The notes: generated by a model not told the origin, from the sequence alone. Shown: positions 7,819-16,218, counted from the stretch's first letter. The stretch is DNA of 49,242 nt from JAWKRB01 sp041389885 (GCA_041389885.1 JAWKRB010000047.1:1-49242); one strand, 5' to 3'. Program-made: numbers and translations.

Positions 7819-9522
7819 ATGAACCCGCACGAGCTCTGGATCGTCGAACACGCCCGCTGGATCTTCTACGCCGCGACCCTCGCCTCCGCGGCGCTGGGCG
7901 CGGCGCTCGGTCCCTGGCTGTCGTCCCGGGTGCGGGGGGCCGCGGCGAGGCGCGGGCTCCGCGCGCTGGGCGAGCCCCTCACCCACGCGAGCGACCCTCG
8001 CCCTCGCGACGCGACGCTCGAAGGCACCCTCGAGGGGAGCCCTGGCGCCGAGCGCCTGGCCCTCAGCGCCCCGCGCCGCGCCGACGAGGCCCCCGCGCGA
8101 TGGCGCGCGCCCGCGCTCACCCTGGTCACGGCCATCGGGCGCGTCGAGCTCGTCGGCGAGGTCGACGTGAGGGGAGGTCGTTCGGTCTCCAACGACCCAG
8201 GATTGCCCGGAGAAAATAGCCTTATCGCGCTGTCGTCGGGCGAGGTCGTTCGAGCGTCGGGCGTGCTCGAGGGCGTCGCGGCGGGCGCGGCGCAGGGGGA
8301 GGGTTACCGCGACGCGTCGGCCTCCTGGCGATTGCTGCCTGGAGGCGCGGGGGCGATCCTCGCGGCGGCGGCGCCGGCCCCGCGCAGGGCGTCGCGGGGG
8401 GCCTCGGCCCTGGCGGCGGGCGCGCTCGGCGCGGGGCTCCTCGCGGCGCTGGGCGTCGCCTCCCTGGCCCGCGCCGACGCGCTGCGTGGCCGCGAAGAGA
8501 CCCAGGGCGCGCGGCTGGTGTGCGCGGGCGAGGGGACGGAGTGGGGCGCCCTCGCGTCGGTGTCTCCGCTCACCCGCCGTCGCGCCGCCGACGGGCTGCT
8601 GCGCACGCTGACCTGCCGCGAGCTTCGCCGGATCGGTGACCTCGAGGCGGCCGACCGGGTGCTCCGCGCGAGCGGCGGCGACGCGGCGACGGTGTGTCTC
8701 CGCCGCGCCGAGCTCTTCGCGCGGGCCTCGCGGGTCGAGCGCGCGGCGGCGCTGTACGAGACCTGCGAGACGCCCGACGCCGCGCGCGAGGCGATGCGGC
8801 TCTGGGCCTACGTCTCGCGCTTCGACCGGGCGAGCGCCCTGGCGCGCAGGGTCGAGACGAACGACCCTGTGCGCCTCGCCCGCCAGGTAGCGCGGTGGCA
8901 CATGCTCGCGGGCGATCGGCCCGCCGCCCGCGCGGCGCTCGTGCGCGCGCAGGAGATCCTGGATCATCGACGGCCGACGCGCCGGGAGCGGCGGCGCGCC
9001 GTGTCGCTGAGCCCGCGCTCGCTCGCCTGCGCGATCGCCTGGCTCGACGGGGCGCCGTCGGGGTGCCCCGACCTCCGCGCGCCCTCCGCGTCGTCGAGGC
9101 CGTGCGTGGACGACTCGCGCATGCGAGACCTCGACGACGGCGCGGGCCAGGGCTCCACCGACCGGATGCTCCAGGCCGTCGGCCGCGAGGGGTTGCGCGA
9201 GGCGTACCGCCAGCGGGACGTGCGCGGGGTGCTCCGGGAGCTTCGCTGGCTGCGTCCGATCCGGGCCCGTGACGCCCTCGTGGCCCTGGTGCGACTCGGT
9301 CCCCGCGACGAAGAAGGGCGCGCGCGGGTGCGAGCCTGGGTCGAGACCGAGTTCCCGCACGACCTCGACGGGCGCTACGACGCGGGCACGCTCCGGTGGA
9401 TCGCGGGCGCGATCGACCACCCGGCGACGCTGGCCGAGGCCCGGTCCGTGATGGAGCGGCAGTGCGCGGCGGAGCGGGCGAGCGCCGGGGAGCCTGCGCT
9501 GCGAGCCCTCGACGCGTGGTGA
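7819..9522 (+). CDS. Membrane protein of unknown function with TPR-like helical C-terminal half
   Basis: This 567-residue protein was not recognised. A hydrophobic helix near residues 14-36 and a second near 190-212 suggest two membrane spans around a roughly 150-residue domain. After the second span comes a long Ala/Arg/Leu-rich region with helical-hairpin periodicity (for example ADRVLRASG, then RRAELFARASRVERAAALYETC) that resembles tetratricopeptide repeats. The start is the ATG at 7819, just before the first membrane helix; the frame is open further upstream but that part overlaps the preceding gene. Base composition is like its neighbours. Confidence 0.65.
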   Translation: MNPHELWIVEHARWIFYAATLASAALGAALGPWLSSRVRGAAARRGLRALGEPLTHASDPRPRDATLEGTLEGSPGAERLALSAPRRADEAPARWRAPALTLVTAIGRVELVGEVDVRGGRSVSNDPGLPGENSLIALSSGEVVRASGVLEGVAAGAAQGEGYRDASASWRLLPGGAGAILAAAAPAPRRASRGASALAAGALGAGLLAALGVASLARADALRGREETQGARLVCAGEGTEWGALASVSPLTRRRAADGLLRTLTCRELRRIGDLEAADRVLRASGGDAATVCLRRAELFARASRVERAAALYETCETPDAAREAMRLWAYVSRFDRASALARRVETNDPVRLARQVARWHMLAGDRPAARAALVRAQEILDHRRPTRRERRRAVSLSPRSLACAIAWLDGAPSGCPDLRAPSASSRPCVDDSRMRDLDDGAGQGSTDRMLQAVGREGLREAYRQRDVRGVLRELRWLRPIRARDALVALVRLGPRDEEGRARVRAWVETEFPHDLDGRYDAGTLRWIAGAIDHPATLAEARSVMERQCAAERASAGEPALRALDAW

Positions 9523-9547
9523 GCCCCCGCCGACGCGCGCCGTGAGA

Positions 9548-9639
9548 GTGCCTTTCCACAGGGGATTTGAAGGGTTCAGCGCGACGGATGTGGGCCCGTC
9601 CGTCGCGTTGACCCCTTCACGCCCCCTGTGGAAAGGTAC
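9548..9639. repeat. 92-bp imperfect palindrome
   Basis: The left arm (9548-9590) and the reverse complement of the right arm (9598-9639) agree at all but about seven of 43 positions. The loop is TGGGCCC. Each arm begins with CTTTCCACAGGGG or a close copy. It fills the gap between two plus-strand genes and ends directly before the AGGAG of the YdeI-like gene. It could be a non-autonomous mobile element (MITE-like), a terminator for the upstream gene or an mRNA structure that controls the next gene. Confidence 0.75.
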
Positions 9640-9656
9640 CAGGAGCTGAGCCCTCG

Positions 9657-10208
9657 ATGAGACAGGTCGACACAGAATCTCGCTTCACCGCGCGGCTGCA
9701 ACGCCCCCGCGAACCGGGCGACGGGGCGCCGTGGGCCTTCATCGTGTTGCCGAGGGAGGCGAGCGCGAAGCTCCCGAGGCGCGGTCGAACCACGGTGGAG
9801 GGGGCGATGAACGGCCACGCGTTCACCGCCCTGCTCGAGCCCGACGGGCAGAAGAGCCACTGGCTGCGCGTCCCCGCGGAGCTCCTCGCCGCGTCTGGCG
9901 CGAACGTGGGAGACACCGCGCGCTTCGAGCTCGCGGCCGTGGAGTTCGAGCCCGAGCCCGAGGTGCCCGACGACCTGCTCGTGGCGCTGAGGTCCTCGCC
10001 CGAGGCAGAGGCCACCTGGCGCGAGACGACCACGATCGCCCGCGTCGACTGGATCCACTGGATCACCTCCGCGCGGCAGGCCAAGACCCGCGCGAAGCGG
10101 GTCGGCGACGCCCTCGACATGCTCGCGTCGGGCAAGAGCCGGGTCTGTTGCTTTGATCCCTCGGGTTTCTACAGCAAGGCCTTCGGCGCGCCCCAGAGCG
10201 CGGAGTGA
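9657..10208 (+). CDS. DUF1905/YdeI-OmpD-associated family protein
   Basis: A 183-residue cytosolic protein. The first 95 residues match DUF1905, a small beta-barrel: FTARLQRP, then GAPWAFIVLP, then GRTTVEGAMNGHAFTALLEPDG, then HWLRVPAELL. The second part (about 110-183) matches the YdeI/OmpD-associated or bacteriocin-protection family: VPDDLLVALRSSPEA, then WIHWITSARQAKTRAKRV. This two-domain pairing is common, and its biochemical role is not established. AGGAG lies 12 bases upstream of the ATG and touches the end of the palindrome, so translation may depend on that structure. Confidence 0.88.
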   Translation: MRQVDTESRFTARLQRPREPGDGAPWAFIVLPREASAKLPRRGRTTVEGAMNGHAFTALLEPDGQKSHWLRVPAELLAASGANVGDTARFELAAVEFEPEPEVPDDLLVALRSSPEAEATWRETTTIARVDWIHWITSARQAKTRAKRVGDALDMLASGKSRVCCFDPSGFYSKAFGAPQSAE

Positions 10209-10270
10209 TCGGGAGGCCCGCCGCGCGTCGGGCGCTGGACCGCCCCCGCGCCCTCGGTGTACGGGTCCCT

Positions 10271-11512
10271 ATGACCCGCTCGATCCGGTTCGCGCTCGCC
10301 CTGGCGAGCCTCGCGCTCGGCTGCGGCGCGGCGGCGCCCCTCGAGGACCAGGCCGAGTCTTCGGCGGCTCGCTGCGTCTACGAGCTCGTGACCCGCGACG
10401 ACCGGGGCACGCCGCGCAACGCGGCGGGGCACGTGCGCTACTGCTGGCCCCGCGAGGCGAGGTGCTACTGCGACCGCGACGGAGACTGCTACGCGCTCGA
10501 CGGGTACGCGCCGCGATGCCGCCCGGGCCGCGCCGACGCGGGGGTGAACGACGCGGGGCTCGCGCGCGACGCGGGGCTCGCGCGCGACGCGGGCCTCGCG
10601 CGCGACGCGGCCACCGTCACCGACCAGGGACCCAGCGGCGACCGGGGCGCGGGCGTCGCCGACGCCGGGGTGACCGCGCCGACGCCGGGCGCGCTCGCCG
10701 ACGTCGCCTACACGGGCGCGCTCCCCACCCGCGCGGGCCGCACCCGCGTCACGCTGCGCGTCGCGGGGGAGGACCGCGAGGTCTACGCGTACGTCCCGCG
10801 CGCGCGGGCGGCGCGACCGCCGGTGCTGCTGCTCTTTCACGGCACGAACGGCTCGGGCACGAGCCTGCTCGACGAGACCGACGCCGAGCGCGTCGCCGAG
10901 GCGAGCGGCGCGGTGCTCGTGGCGCCGTCCTCCCGATGGATGAGCCGCGGAGACTGGGATCACCGCACCGAAGAGACCTACTGGGAGACCGCCGACACCG
11001 ACCCCGCGCGCAACCCCGACCTGCTCCTCGCGCGCGCGCTGATCGCCGAGTCGGTCCGCCGGTACGACGCCGACCCGGCGCGGGTGTACGCGCTCGGGCA
11101 CTCGAACGGCGCGTTCTTCTCCCTGCTCCTCGCCTCGAGCCTGCCCGACCGCGTCGCCGCGTTCGCCTCGAGCTCGGGCGGGCTCGTGCGCTGCGGCAAC
11201 ACCTGGCGCTGCGGCTTTCAAGCGGCGGGGACGAGCTGCGCGACCCTGCGCACCCGCGCCGGTTGGTGCAGCTGCGCCAGCGCCGAACGCCCCATCGGCG
11301 TGCGCGGAGACGGCCGCATGCCCCCCGGCTACCTCGCCCACGGCACGCGCGACCCCATGGTCTCGGTGCAGTACACCTGCGAGCTCGAAGCGCGGCTGCG
11401 CGCGGTGGGCGCGGCGGTGCAGACCTCCCTGCGCGACGGCGACGGCCACGTCGTGCCGCACGACTTCGTGAGCGACGCCTGGGCCTTTCTCAGCACGCGC
11501 CGCCGCCCCTGA
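10271..11512 (+). CDS. Lipoprotein of the LpqC/PHB-depolymerase-like esterase family
   Basis: A 413-residue exported lipoprotein with a serine-hydrolase domain. The signal peptide ends in LALGC (Cys18). A Cys-containing segment and an Asp/Ala-rich linker with three GLARDA repeats lead to an alpha/beta hydrolase from about residue 155. That domain shows LLLFHGTNGSG (oxyanion region), nucleophile motif GHSNG, and a late His in DGDGHVVPHDF. This is the polyhydroxybutyrate depolymerase/feruloyl esterase LpqC type, which usually cleaves esters outside the cytoplasm. The substrate is unknown. The ATG at 10271 was chosen because it begins the signal peptide. Confidence 0.85.
   Translation: MTRSIRFALALASLALGCGAAAPLEDQAESSAARCVYELVTRDDRGTPRNAAGHVRYCWPREARCYCDRDGDCYALDGYAPRCRPGRADAGVNDAGLARDAGLARDAGLARDAATVTDQGPSGDRGAGVADAGVTAPTPGALADVAYTGALPTRAGRTRVTLRVAGEDREVYAYVPRARAARPPVLLLFHGTNGSGTSLLDETDAERVAEASGAVLVAPSSRWMSRGDWDHRTEETYWETADTDPARNPDLLLARALIAESVRRYDADPARVYALGHSNGAFFSLLLASSLPDRVAAFASSSGGLVRCGNTWRCGFQAAGTSCATLRTRAGWCSCASAERPIGVRGDGRMPPGYLAHGTRDPMVSVQYTCELEARLRAVGAAVQTSLRDGDGHVVPHDFVSDAWAFLSTRRRP
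10556..10609 (+). repeat. 18-bp in-frame tandem repeat, three copies
   Basis: Three copies of an 18-base unit encode GLARDA in the linker of the esterase lipoprotein. The third copy differs by one base. Confidence 0.9.
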
Positions 11513-11603
11513 CCCCGGCTGGGCGCCGCGCCACGCCCCGCGTGAGCAGCGCTCGCAAGCCCTCCGCCCGCCAGCGCCGCCCACCCGGTGCCTTCGAGGG
11601 GTC

Positions 11604-12116
11604 TTACTTGTCGAGGCCCTTCTCGGCGATCCACTGGTTGAAGAAGCGCGCGCCCTTGTCATAACCGTCGCGCACGTTCTTCTCCGCGGTGCTCTCGAGC
11701 ACCCCGCCCACGAGCATCACCTTCGCCTCCGTGGTGACGTCGATGATGCGGCGGCAGCGGTTGGGCCCCAGGGCCTCCATGCGCAGCACGCCCGTGGTGG
11801 TGAGCTTGTCGGCGAGGGTCGAGGGGATGGCCTTGAAGCTCATCGTCCCGGCCTTCTTGTTGTAGCGGGTCTCTTCCGTGTAGCGAAAGTTCGACCCGAG
11901 CACCTTCTGCACCGCCGCGGGCATGTCCATCTTCGGCGTCACCGACACGCGGCGAAAGATCTCCGTCTCGGAGTCCTTGTGCTCGAGCAGGGAGTACTCG
12001 GGAAAGCCGAGGGCCTTCTTGTACAGCGCGTTGTTCACCTCGTCGTCGAACTGGAGCTTGTTCCAGTAGGTCTCGACGCTGCAGTTGAACTCGTGGGTCA
12101 TCGTGAACTTGTTCAT
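11604..12116 (-). CDS. DUF2505 family protein (START/SRPBCC-like fold)
   Basis: A 170-residue protein that fits DUF2505: N-terminal THEFNCSVETYWNKL, a central RRVSVTPKMDMPAAVQKVLG and C-terminal NQWIAEKGL. Families of this fold bind hydrophobic ligands, but the role here is unknown. It is lower in GC and richer in Lys/Asn than its neighbours. AGGGAGG stands 12 bases before the ATG, longer than usual spacing. It is a single gene on the minus strand, 98 bases from gloB. Confidence 0.85.
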   Translation of the reverse strand: MNKFTMTHEFNCSVETYWNKLQFDDEVNNALYKKALGFPEYSLLEHKDSETEIFRRVSVTPKMDMPAAVQKVLGSNFRYTEETRYNKKAGTMSFKAIPSTLADKLTTTGVLRMEALGPNRCRRIIDVTTEAKVMLVGGVLESTAEKNVRDGYDKGARFFNQWIAEKGLDK

Positions 12117-12214
12117 ACGGCGTGTTCGCCTCCCTTCAGCGGGCGCAGGGATAGCACGATCAACCCCCGCCCCGCGAGCGCTCGATACCCCTGCGGCGCA
12201 GCGGTTTGTACGGA

Positions 12215-12973
12215 TCAGAAGACGTCCCGACGCGCCCTGGCCGCGGCGAAGGTCGCCGCGCGGTCGTCGGCGCTGCCCAGCGCGGCCCGAAGGCTCGGGT
12301 CGCCGCAGCGCAGAAAGGGGTTGGTCTCGCGCTCGACGCCGAGGGGCGCGGGCACCGAGGGACGTCCCTCGGCCCGCAGCGCGCGCACCGACGCCAGCCG
12401 CGCCGCCACGGCGTCGTCGCCAGGCAGCAGCGACGCCGCGAAGCGCAGGTTCTTCTCGGTGTACTCATGGCCGGGGTGGATCAGCGTCTCGTCGGGGAGC
12501 GCGCCCAGCACGTCATTCAACGACGCCGCCATCATCTCGGCGCTGCCCTCGAAGAGCCGCCCGCAGCCCGCGAGAAAGAGCGTGTCGCCGGTGAACGCGT
12601 TGCCCTCCGAGAGCCAGGTCACCGCGCCCAGGGTGTGTCCGGGCACGTGCAGCGCGCGAAAGTCCATGCCTCCCAGGGAGATCGACTCACCGTGGGCGAC
12701 CTCGCCGGTCTGCCCCGGCACGCGCCCGCGGTCGCTCGCGTGGGCCCACACCTCGAGCGAGGGGCGCCAGGCCAGCAGGGCCTCGACGCCGCCGACGTGG
12801 TCCCAGTGGTGGTGCGTCGCGAGCACGCCCACGAGCTCGACGCCGAGCACCTCCAGCGCGCGCCGCACGGGGCCCTCCTCCGAGGGGTCGACGACCACCG
12901 CCGCGCCCGACGACTCGTTCACGACGAGGTAGGCGTAGTTGTCCGACAGGCAGGGGATGACGTGCACCAGCAT
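12215..12973 (-). CDS. gloB: Hydroxyacylglutathione hydrolase (glyoxalase II)
   Basis: A 252-residue metallo-beta-lactamase-fold enzyme that hydrolyses S-lactoylglutathione to lactate and glutathione, the second step of methylglyoxal detoxification. The metal site is intact: THHHWDH (H54, H56, D58, H59), HVPGHT, and the aspartate in FTGDTLF. A second GHEYT near residue 168 and a C-terminal domain with ERETNPFLR match GloB rather than generic hydrolases. The start is the ATG at 12973, giving the typical N-terminus VIPCLSDNYAYLV. It is divergent from the YkvA-like gene, with 46 bases between them. Confidence 0.92.
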   Translation of the reverse strand: MLVHVIPCLSDNYAYLVVNESSGAAVVVDPSEEGPVRRALEVLGVELVGVLATHHHWDHVGGVEALLAWRPSLEVWAHASDRGRVPGQTGEVAHGESISLGGMDFRALHVPGHTLGAVTWLSEGNAFTGDTLFLAGCGRLFEGSAEMMAASLNDVLGALPDETLIHPGHEYTEKNLRFAASLLPGDDAVAARLASVRALRAEGRPSVPAPLGVERETNPFLRCGDPSLRAALGSADDRAATFAAARARRDVF

Positions 12974-13019
12974 CGGGCGGAGTCTCGCGTGTCTGGCGCA
13001 AGCGCGCTACCACTGCGGC

Positions 13020-13388
13020 ATGAGCGGACCCGTCGCGCGCGGACAGAAGGGCATCCTCGCCATGCTGGCGCACCCACGGGGGATCTGGCGCTTTCTGCGC
13101 GACCCCCAGGCGCCGCGCTCGGCGAAGGTGGTCGCGGCGCTGGCGCTGATCTACCTGATCTCTCCGGTCGACGCCGTGCCCGAGCTCCTCGCGCCCGTGG
13201 TGGGCTGGCTCGACGACATCGGGACCACCGCCCTCGCGCTCACCTGGCTCGCGTCCAAGGCCGCGACCTACGAGAACGACCGCGCGCGCCGCGAGGACGC
13301 GTCGATCCAAATCGAAACCGCTACCGACGCAGCCGGGCCTGCACCCACTGCTGATCCAGCCAGTCGATCGACCGAGGCGCCGACCTGA
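13020..13388 (+). CDS. DUF1232 (YkvA-like) small membrane protein
   Basis: This 122-residue protein matches DUF1232/YkvA: RDPQAPRSAKVVAALALIYLISPVDAVPELLAPVVGWLDDIGTTALAL contains the hallmark ISPVD.VPE and D.D segment between two hydrophobic helices (about 42-58 and 62-80). The family is small and membrane-associated with no settled function. The ATG at 13020 was chosen as the last start before the conserved part. The 3' end overlaps the opposite gene by 68 bases. Confidence 0.85.
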   Translation: MSGPVARGQKGILAMLAHPRGIWRFLRDPQAPRSAKVVAALALIYLISPVDAVPELLAPVVGWLDDIGTTALALTWLASKAATYENDRARREDASIQIETATDAAGPAPTADPASRSTEAPT

Positions 13389-14103
13389 GGCTCGCGTCGA
13401 GGGCGCGCACGCGGGGGTCGGGGGCGAGCCGGTCGGGGCAGTTGGCGCGCGTGAAGAGGATCCAGTTCGACACCTCGTAGTGGTGCAGCAGCGGCTCGAA
13501 GGGGTGGTCCTCGAAGCGCGCGAGCACCTCGGTGGCCTCGTCGACCGTCGTCACTGGGAGCAGGGCGACGCACACGTCGAAGAGCAGCGCGCGGAGGCCC
13601 TCGAAGGCCCCCTCGGGGTCATCCACCACCGACTGCAGCATCGCCTCGACGTCGCCCTCCGACACGCCCGCGTCGAGGGCGGCGTCGGAGAGCGCGGGCA
13701 CCTGGGTGGTGATGAACTCCGACTCCGGCGCGATGGGGAGCACGCGCCCCACGAGGTAGAGGTCGAAGGCGCTGGCGATGGCCTCGCCCAGAAAGAGCGC
13801 GTCGGCGCTCATCGGCGCGTCGGCGAAGGCGCAGCGCGCGAGGTGGTGCCACGCCGCGTGCGCGAGGGCGTCGGCGGGGATCCGCCGCTCGCACAGCACG
13901 TCCGAGGGCGCCGAGGCCGACCACCAGGTGAGGTTGAGAAACAGCGCCCGCGCCCAGGGCATGGCCCCGCGGCCCTCGGGCACGCGAAAGGTCTGGGCGT
14001 CGTCGAGCATCACCTGCTTGAGGTCGCGGTAGAGCCCGACGTGCTGGAGCGAGCGCTCGTCGTCGAGGGTGAGATCGCGGAGAGAGACCGTCTGGAGCTT
14101 CAC
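13321..14103 (-). CDS. Hypothetical protein with HAAWHH motif
   Basis: This 260-residue protein was not recognised. It looks soluble and mostly helical. Residues 82-87 read HAAWHH, and E107 follows 20 residues later in GEAIASAFD. The spacing resembles gluzincin metalloproteases (HExxH plus a distal Glu), but the catalytic Glu is Ala, so peptidase activity is doubtful; a metal-binding or ligand-binding relic is possible. It overlaps the 3' end of the YkvA-like gene and is followed by the YHYH lipoprotein operon on the same strand, although that operon has its own promoter. Confidence 0.65.
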   Translation of the reverse strand: MKLQTVSLRDLTLDDERSLQHVGLYRDLKQVMLDDAQTFRVPEGRGAMPWARALFLNLTWWSASAPSDVLCERRIPADALAHAAWHHLARCAFADAPMSADALFLGEAIASAFDLYLVGRVLPIAPESEFITTQVPALSDAALDAGVSEGDVEAMLQSVVDDPEGAFEGLRALLFDVCVALLPVTTVDEATEVLARFEDHPFEPLLHHYEVSNWILFTRANCPDRLAPDPRVRALDASLRSAPRSIDWLDQQWVQARLRR

Positions 14104-14158
14104 ACCGCGGGAGGGTAGGCGAGGGAGCCCCCCGCGCGAAGCCCTCTCGGGGCTGCGA

Positions 14159-15541
14159 TCAGGGGGCGCAGATGCCGTTGCGACAGGTGAAGGTCATCCC
14201 CGGCGGGGCCATGGGGCAGTCGGCGGTCTGGGTGCAGGTCGGCACGCAGAGGTTGCCCATGGGGGTGTTCGAGCAGGCGCAGCCCCGCGAGCCCATCGGG
14301 CAGGCGCCCACGCAGTCCGAGGGCATGGTGCAGGCGCGCGGGCCCATCTGCGTCCCCGCGTCGGCCGCGGGCACCCCGGCGTCGGCCGCGGGCATCATCG
14401 GCATCCCTTGAAACGACGCGTGCGGCGTCGCGTGAAAGCACCGGGGAATGTACGGGAACGTGTTGGTCAGCACGTAGTGGTAGGTGCTCACCTCGCGGCC
14501 CCCGAGGGTGACCATGCCCGTGCGCCCGTTGCACTCATCGAGGTCGCCGAGGCCGGCGGAGTACTCCCAGTCCTGCACGAAGGTGCCGTCGTAGGCGCCG
14601 CCGGGGCCCGCGGTGCCCGAGGGCCGCGTGCCGGAGCGCAGACGGTAGCTCGCGCGCATCTCCCGCAGCGCGCTGGCGGGGTCGTTGGGGTTCGAACGAT
14701 CCCACTTGCCGAAGATGGGGTAGCCGTCGCCCGCCCAGCCCACGAAGGTCAGCGCGGGGGCGTCGGGCAGGAGCCCGGTGGGGATGCCGTGGTAGTGGTA
14801 CGCCCCGTTGGGCTGGACGTGCGCGAAGTTGCAGTCGAGGCCCAGCGCCGTGGGGTGGCGCACGCGGTCGGTGGCGCCGCTCCCGCTGAAGTACCCCGGC
14901 GCCGTGGCGTAGCGCAGGGCGTCGTAGCTCCAGCTCATGCTGTCGTTCCAGCGCTCGGCGGTGCCGGGGTCGAGCACGACGCCGGCGGTGGTGATCCCGA
15001 AGACGCGCGCGACGGCGCCCGCCCCCGACGGGGTCACAGGCACGGCGTACTCGTAGGTCTGCGCGCTGATCGTGTTGGGGTTGCCGGGGTTGGGAAAGGC
15101 CCCGACGTCGTGGTTGGGGATCCCGTTCGCGCGGAGCCGACGGAGCGCGCCGTCGATGACCTCTTCGTAGCGGTGCGCCACGCCGATCTCGCAGGCCAGC
15201 GCCACGGCGGTGCGCGTGCACGCGAGCAGCGTCACGTTGAAGTTGCTCGTGTCGCTCGCGACGGTGGGCGGCGTCTGCAGCCGCGGGGTGCCAGGGGCGC
15301 TGCACGACGCCCCCGTGTCGACGGCGACGGGCGCGTCGGTGACGGCGACGGGCGCGTCGGTGACGGCGACGGGCGCGTCGGTGACGGCGACGGGCGCGTC
15401 GGTCAGGGCGACAGGCGCGTCGGTCGTCGCGGCGATGTCCGAGACCGCCGCGTCGAGAACCGCAGGACGCTCTGAAACGCTTGTGCCGCAGGCGGATAGC
15501 AGCACCGCAGGCAGCCAGAGGCGCGCGCCGCGGGCGGTCAT
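14159..15541 (-). CDS. YHYH-domain lipoprotein
   Basis: A 460-residue lipoprotein with signal peptide and lipobox LLSAC (Cys18). Next comes a Thr/Asp/Ala/Pro/Val linker of five 7-residue repeats. The YHYH domain (about 110-390) shows CNFAHVQPNGAYHYHGIP, VGWAGDGYPIFG, DECNGR and TYHYVLTNTFPYIPRCF. The C-terminus carries a Cys-rich block of about 11 Cys. YHYH proteins are extracytoplasmic and their function is unproven; the His and Cys clusters suggest metal contact. The start at 15541 overlaps the stop of the upstream EF-hand gene as ATGA, so the two are translationally coupled and share the sigma-54-like promoter at 16122-16137. Confidence 0.88.
   Translation of the reverse strand: MTARGARLWLPAVLLSACGTSVSERPAVLDAAVSDIAATTDAPVALTDAPVAVTDAPVAVTDAPVAVTDAPVAVDTGASCSAPGTPRLQTPPTVASDTSNFNVTLLACTRTAVALACEIGVAHRYEEVIDGALRRLRANGIPNHDVGAFPNPGNPNTISAQTYEYAVPVTPSGAGAVARVFGITTAGVVLDPGTAERWNDSMSWSYDALRYATAPGYFSGSGATDRVRHPTALGLDCNFAHVQPNGAYHYHGIPTGLLPDAPALTFVGWAGDGYPIFGKWDRSNPNDPASALREMRASYRLRSGTRPSGTAGPGGAYDGTFVQDWEYSAGLGDLDECNGRTGMVTLGGREVSTYHYVLTNTFPYIPRCFHATPHASFQGMPMMPAADAGVPAADAGTQMGPRACTMPSDCVGACPMGSRGCACSNTPMGNLCVPTCTQTADCPMAPPGMTFTCRNGICAP
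15320..15424 (-). repeat. 21-bp in-frame tandem repeat, five copies
   Basis: Four identical and one variant copy of a 21-base unit encode TDAPVAV in the linker that follows the lipobox of the YHYH lipoprotein. It probably sets the length of a flexible tether to the outer membrane. Confidence 0.92.
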
Positions 15542-16095
15542 CGCGCACCTCCCGAGACGCCGCGGAGCATCGTGGTGCTCGCCTGCGCGTTGGGCAGCAC
15601 CGCGAGCTCGGGGGCGCCCACGAGGGCGACGCGCCCGTCGCCGAGGGTGCGCGCGTGGGTGGCGTAGACGGTGACCGGGTGCTCGCGCACGAAATCGAAG
15701 CGCACGCGCAGCCCCGCCGGGGCCGACGCGAAGCGCCAGCGCGCGGTCACGCGAAGAAACTCTCCCCCAGGGTGTCCATCCGCGCTCCTGGGGAGCGAGA
15801 TGTCGGCGCGCTCGAGGGTGCCCGCCCGCCCCTCGGGGTCGGTGAGGTGCATCGCCGCCACCAGCTCGCGGCGGATCGCGTCGCGGTGCGCGTTGACCTC
15901 GGCCAGGCTCAGCAGCCCGTCGCCGTCTCGGTCGGCCCCGCGCACGAAGCTGACCGGGGGCGTCGCGACGGCCTCGACGACGGCGCCCTGGAGCACGACC
16001 TCCACGCGGTTCGCGTCGAGGCCGTGCCCGTAGGCGAGGGATCCGCCCAGCGCCGCCGCGCTGGTCACGAGGAGCGAAAGGAGCGAAGGCTTCAT
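15538..16095 (-). CDS. Exported EF-hand protein
   Basis: A 185-residue protein with a Sec signal peptide (residues 1-24, ending LAYGHG). It has one canonical EF-hand loop, D55-D57-D59-G60-E66 (DRDGDGLLSLAEV), so calcium binding is likely. The rest is beta-rich, with no recognised domain. The start at 16095 was preferred over an ATG 4 codons upstream because GGAG lies 5 bases before it and the promoter leaves only about 16 bases of leader. It is the first gene of a two-gene operon with the YHYH lipoprotein. The position corresponds to zraP in the E. coli zra locus, though the sequence is unrelated. Confidence 0.8.
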   Translation of the reverse strand: MKPSLLSLLVTSAAALGGSLAYGHGLDANRVEVVLQGAVVEAVATPPVSFVRGADRDGDGLLSLAEVNAHRDAIRRELVAAMHLTDPEGRAGTLERADISLPRSADGHPGGEFLRVTARWRFASAPAGLRVRFDFVREHPVTVYATHARTLGDGRVALVGAPELAVLPNAQASTTMLRGVSGGAR

Positions 16096-16121
16096 CGGGG
16101 TCTCCATGGAGCGATCGTGAG

Positions 16122-16137
16122 AGCAAGCGCCGTGCGA
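16122..16137 (-). promoter_or_regulatory. Sigma-54-type -24/-12 promoter for the EF-hand/YHYH operon
   Basis: On the minus strand the site reads TCGCACG-GCGC-TTGCT. The sigma-54 consensus is TGGCACG-N4-TTGCW, so it fits with a single mismatch (the first G) and exact spacing. The predicted start of transcription is near 16111, 16 bases before the chosen start codon. An NtrC-type activator is encoded at 17620-18933. Confidence 0.7.
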
Positions 16138-16159
16138 GGCCCATTCGCCGGGCGGGCGC

Positions 16160-16218
16160 GCACTCCGCGGGGCGAGCATCGCGCGAAGTCCGCACCCCGG
16201 AGTGCGGAATCTGCACTC
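16160..16218. promoter_or_regulatory. Dyad operators between the two divergent sigma-54-type promoters
   Basis: Two overlapping perfect dyads are visible: TCCGCAC-N6-GTGCGGA (16189-16208) and GAGTGC-N7-GCACTC (16200-16218). Another half-site, GCACTCCG (16160-16167), is an exact inverted match of 16198-16205. They lie about 50-105 bases upstream of the left promoter and 80-140 upstream of the right one, normal enhancer distances for an NtrC-type activator. Binding by the adjacent response regulator is inferred. Confidence 0.55.

Noticed and set aside
5433..8219. A plus-strand open frame of 928 codons
   Set aside because: It is antisense to the radical SAM gene, whose Cys motifs and codon-position bias identify the real strand.
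9551..9561. DnaA boxes or a replication origin
   Set aside because: The CTTTCCACA motifs occur only as the two tips of one palindrome; there is no cluster, AT-rich unwinding region or dnaA/dnaN gene.
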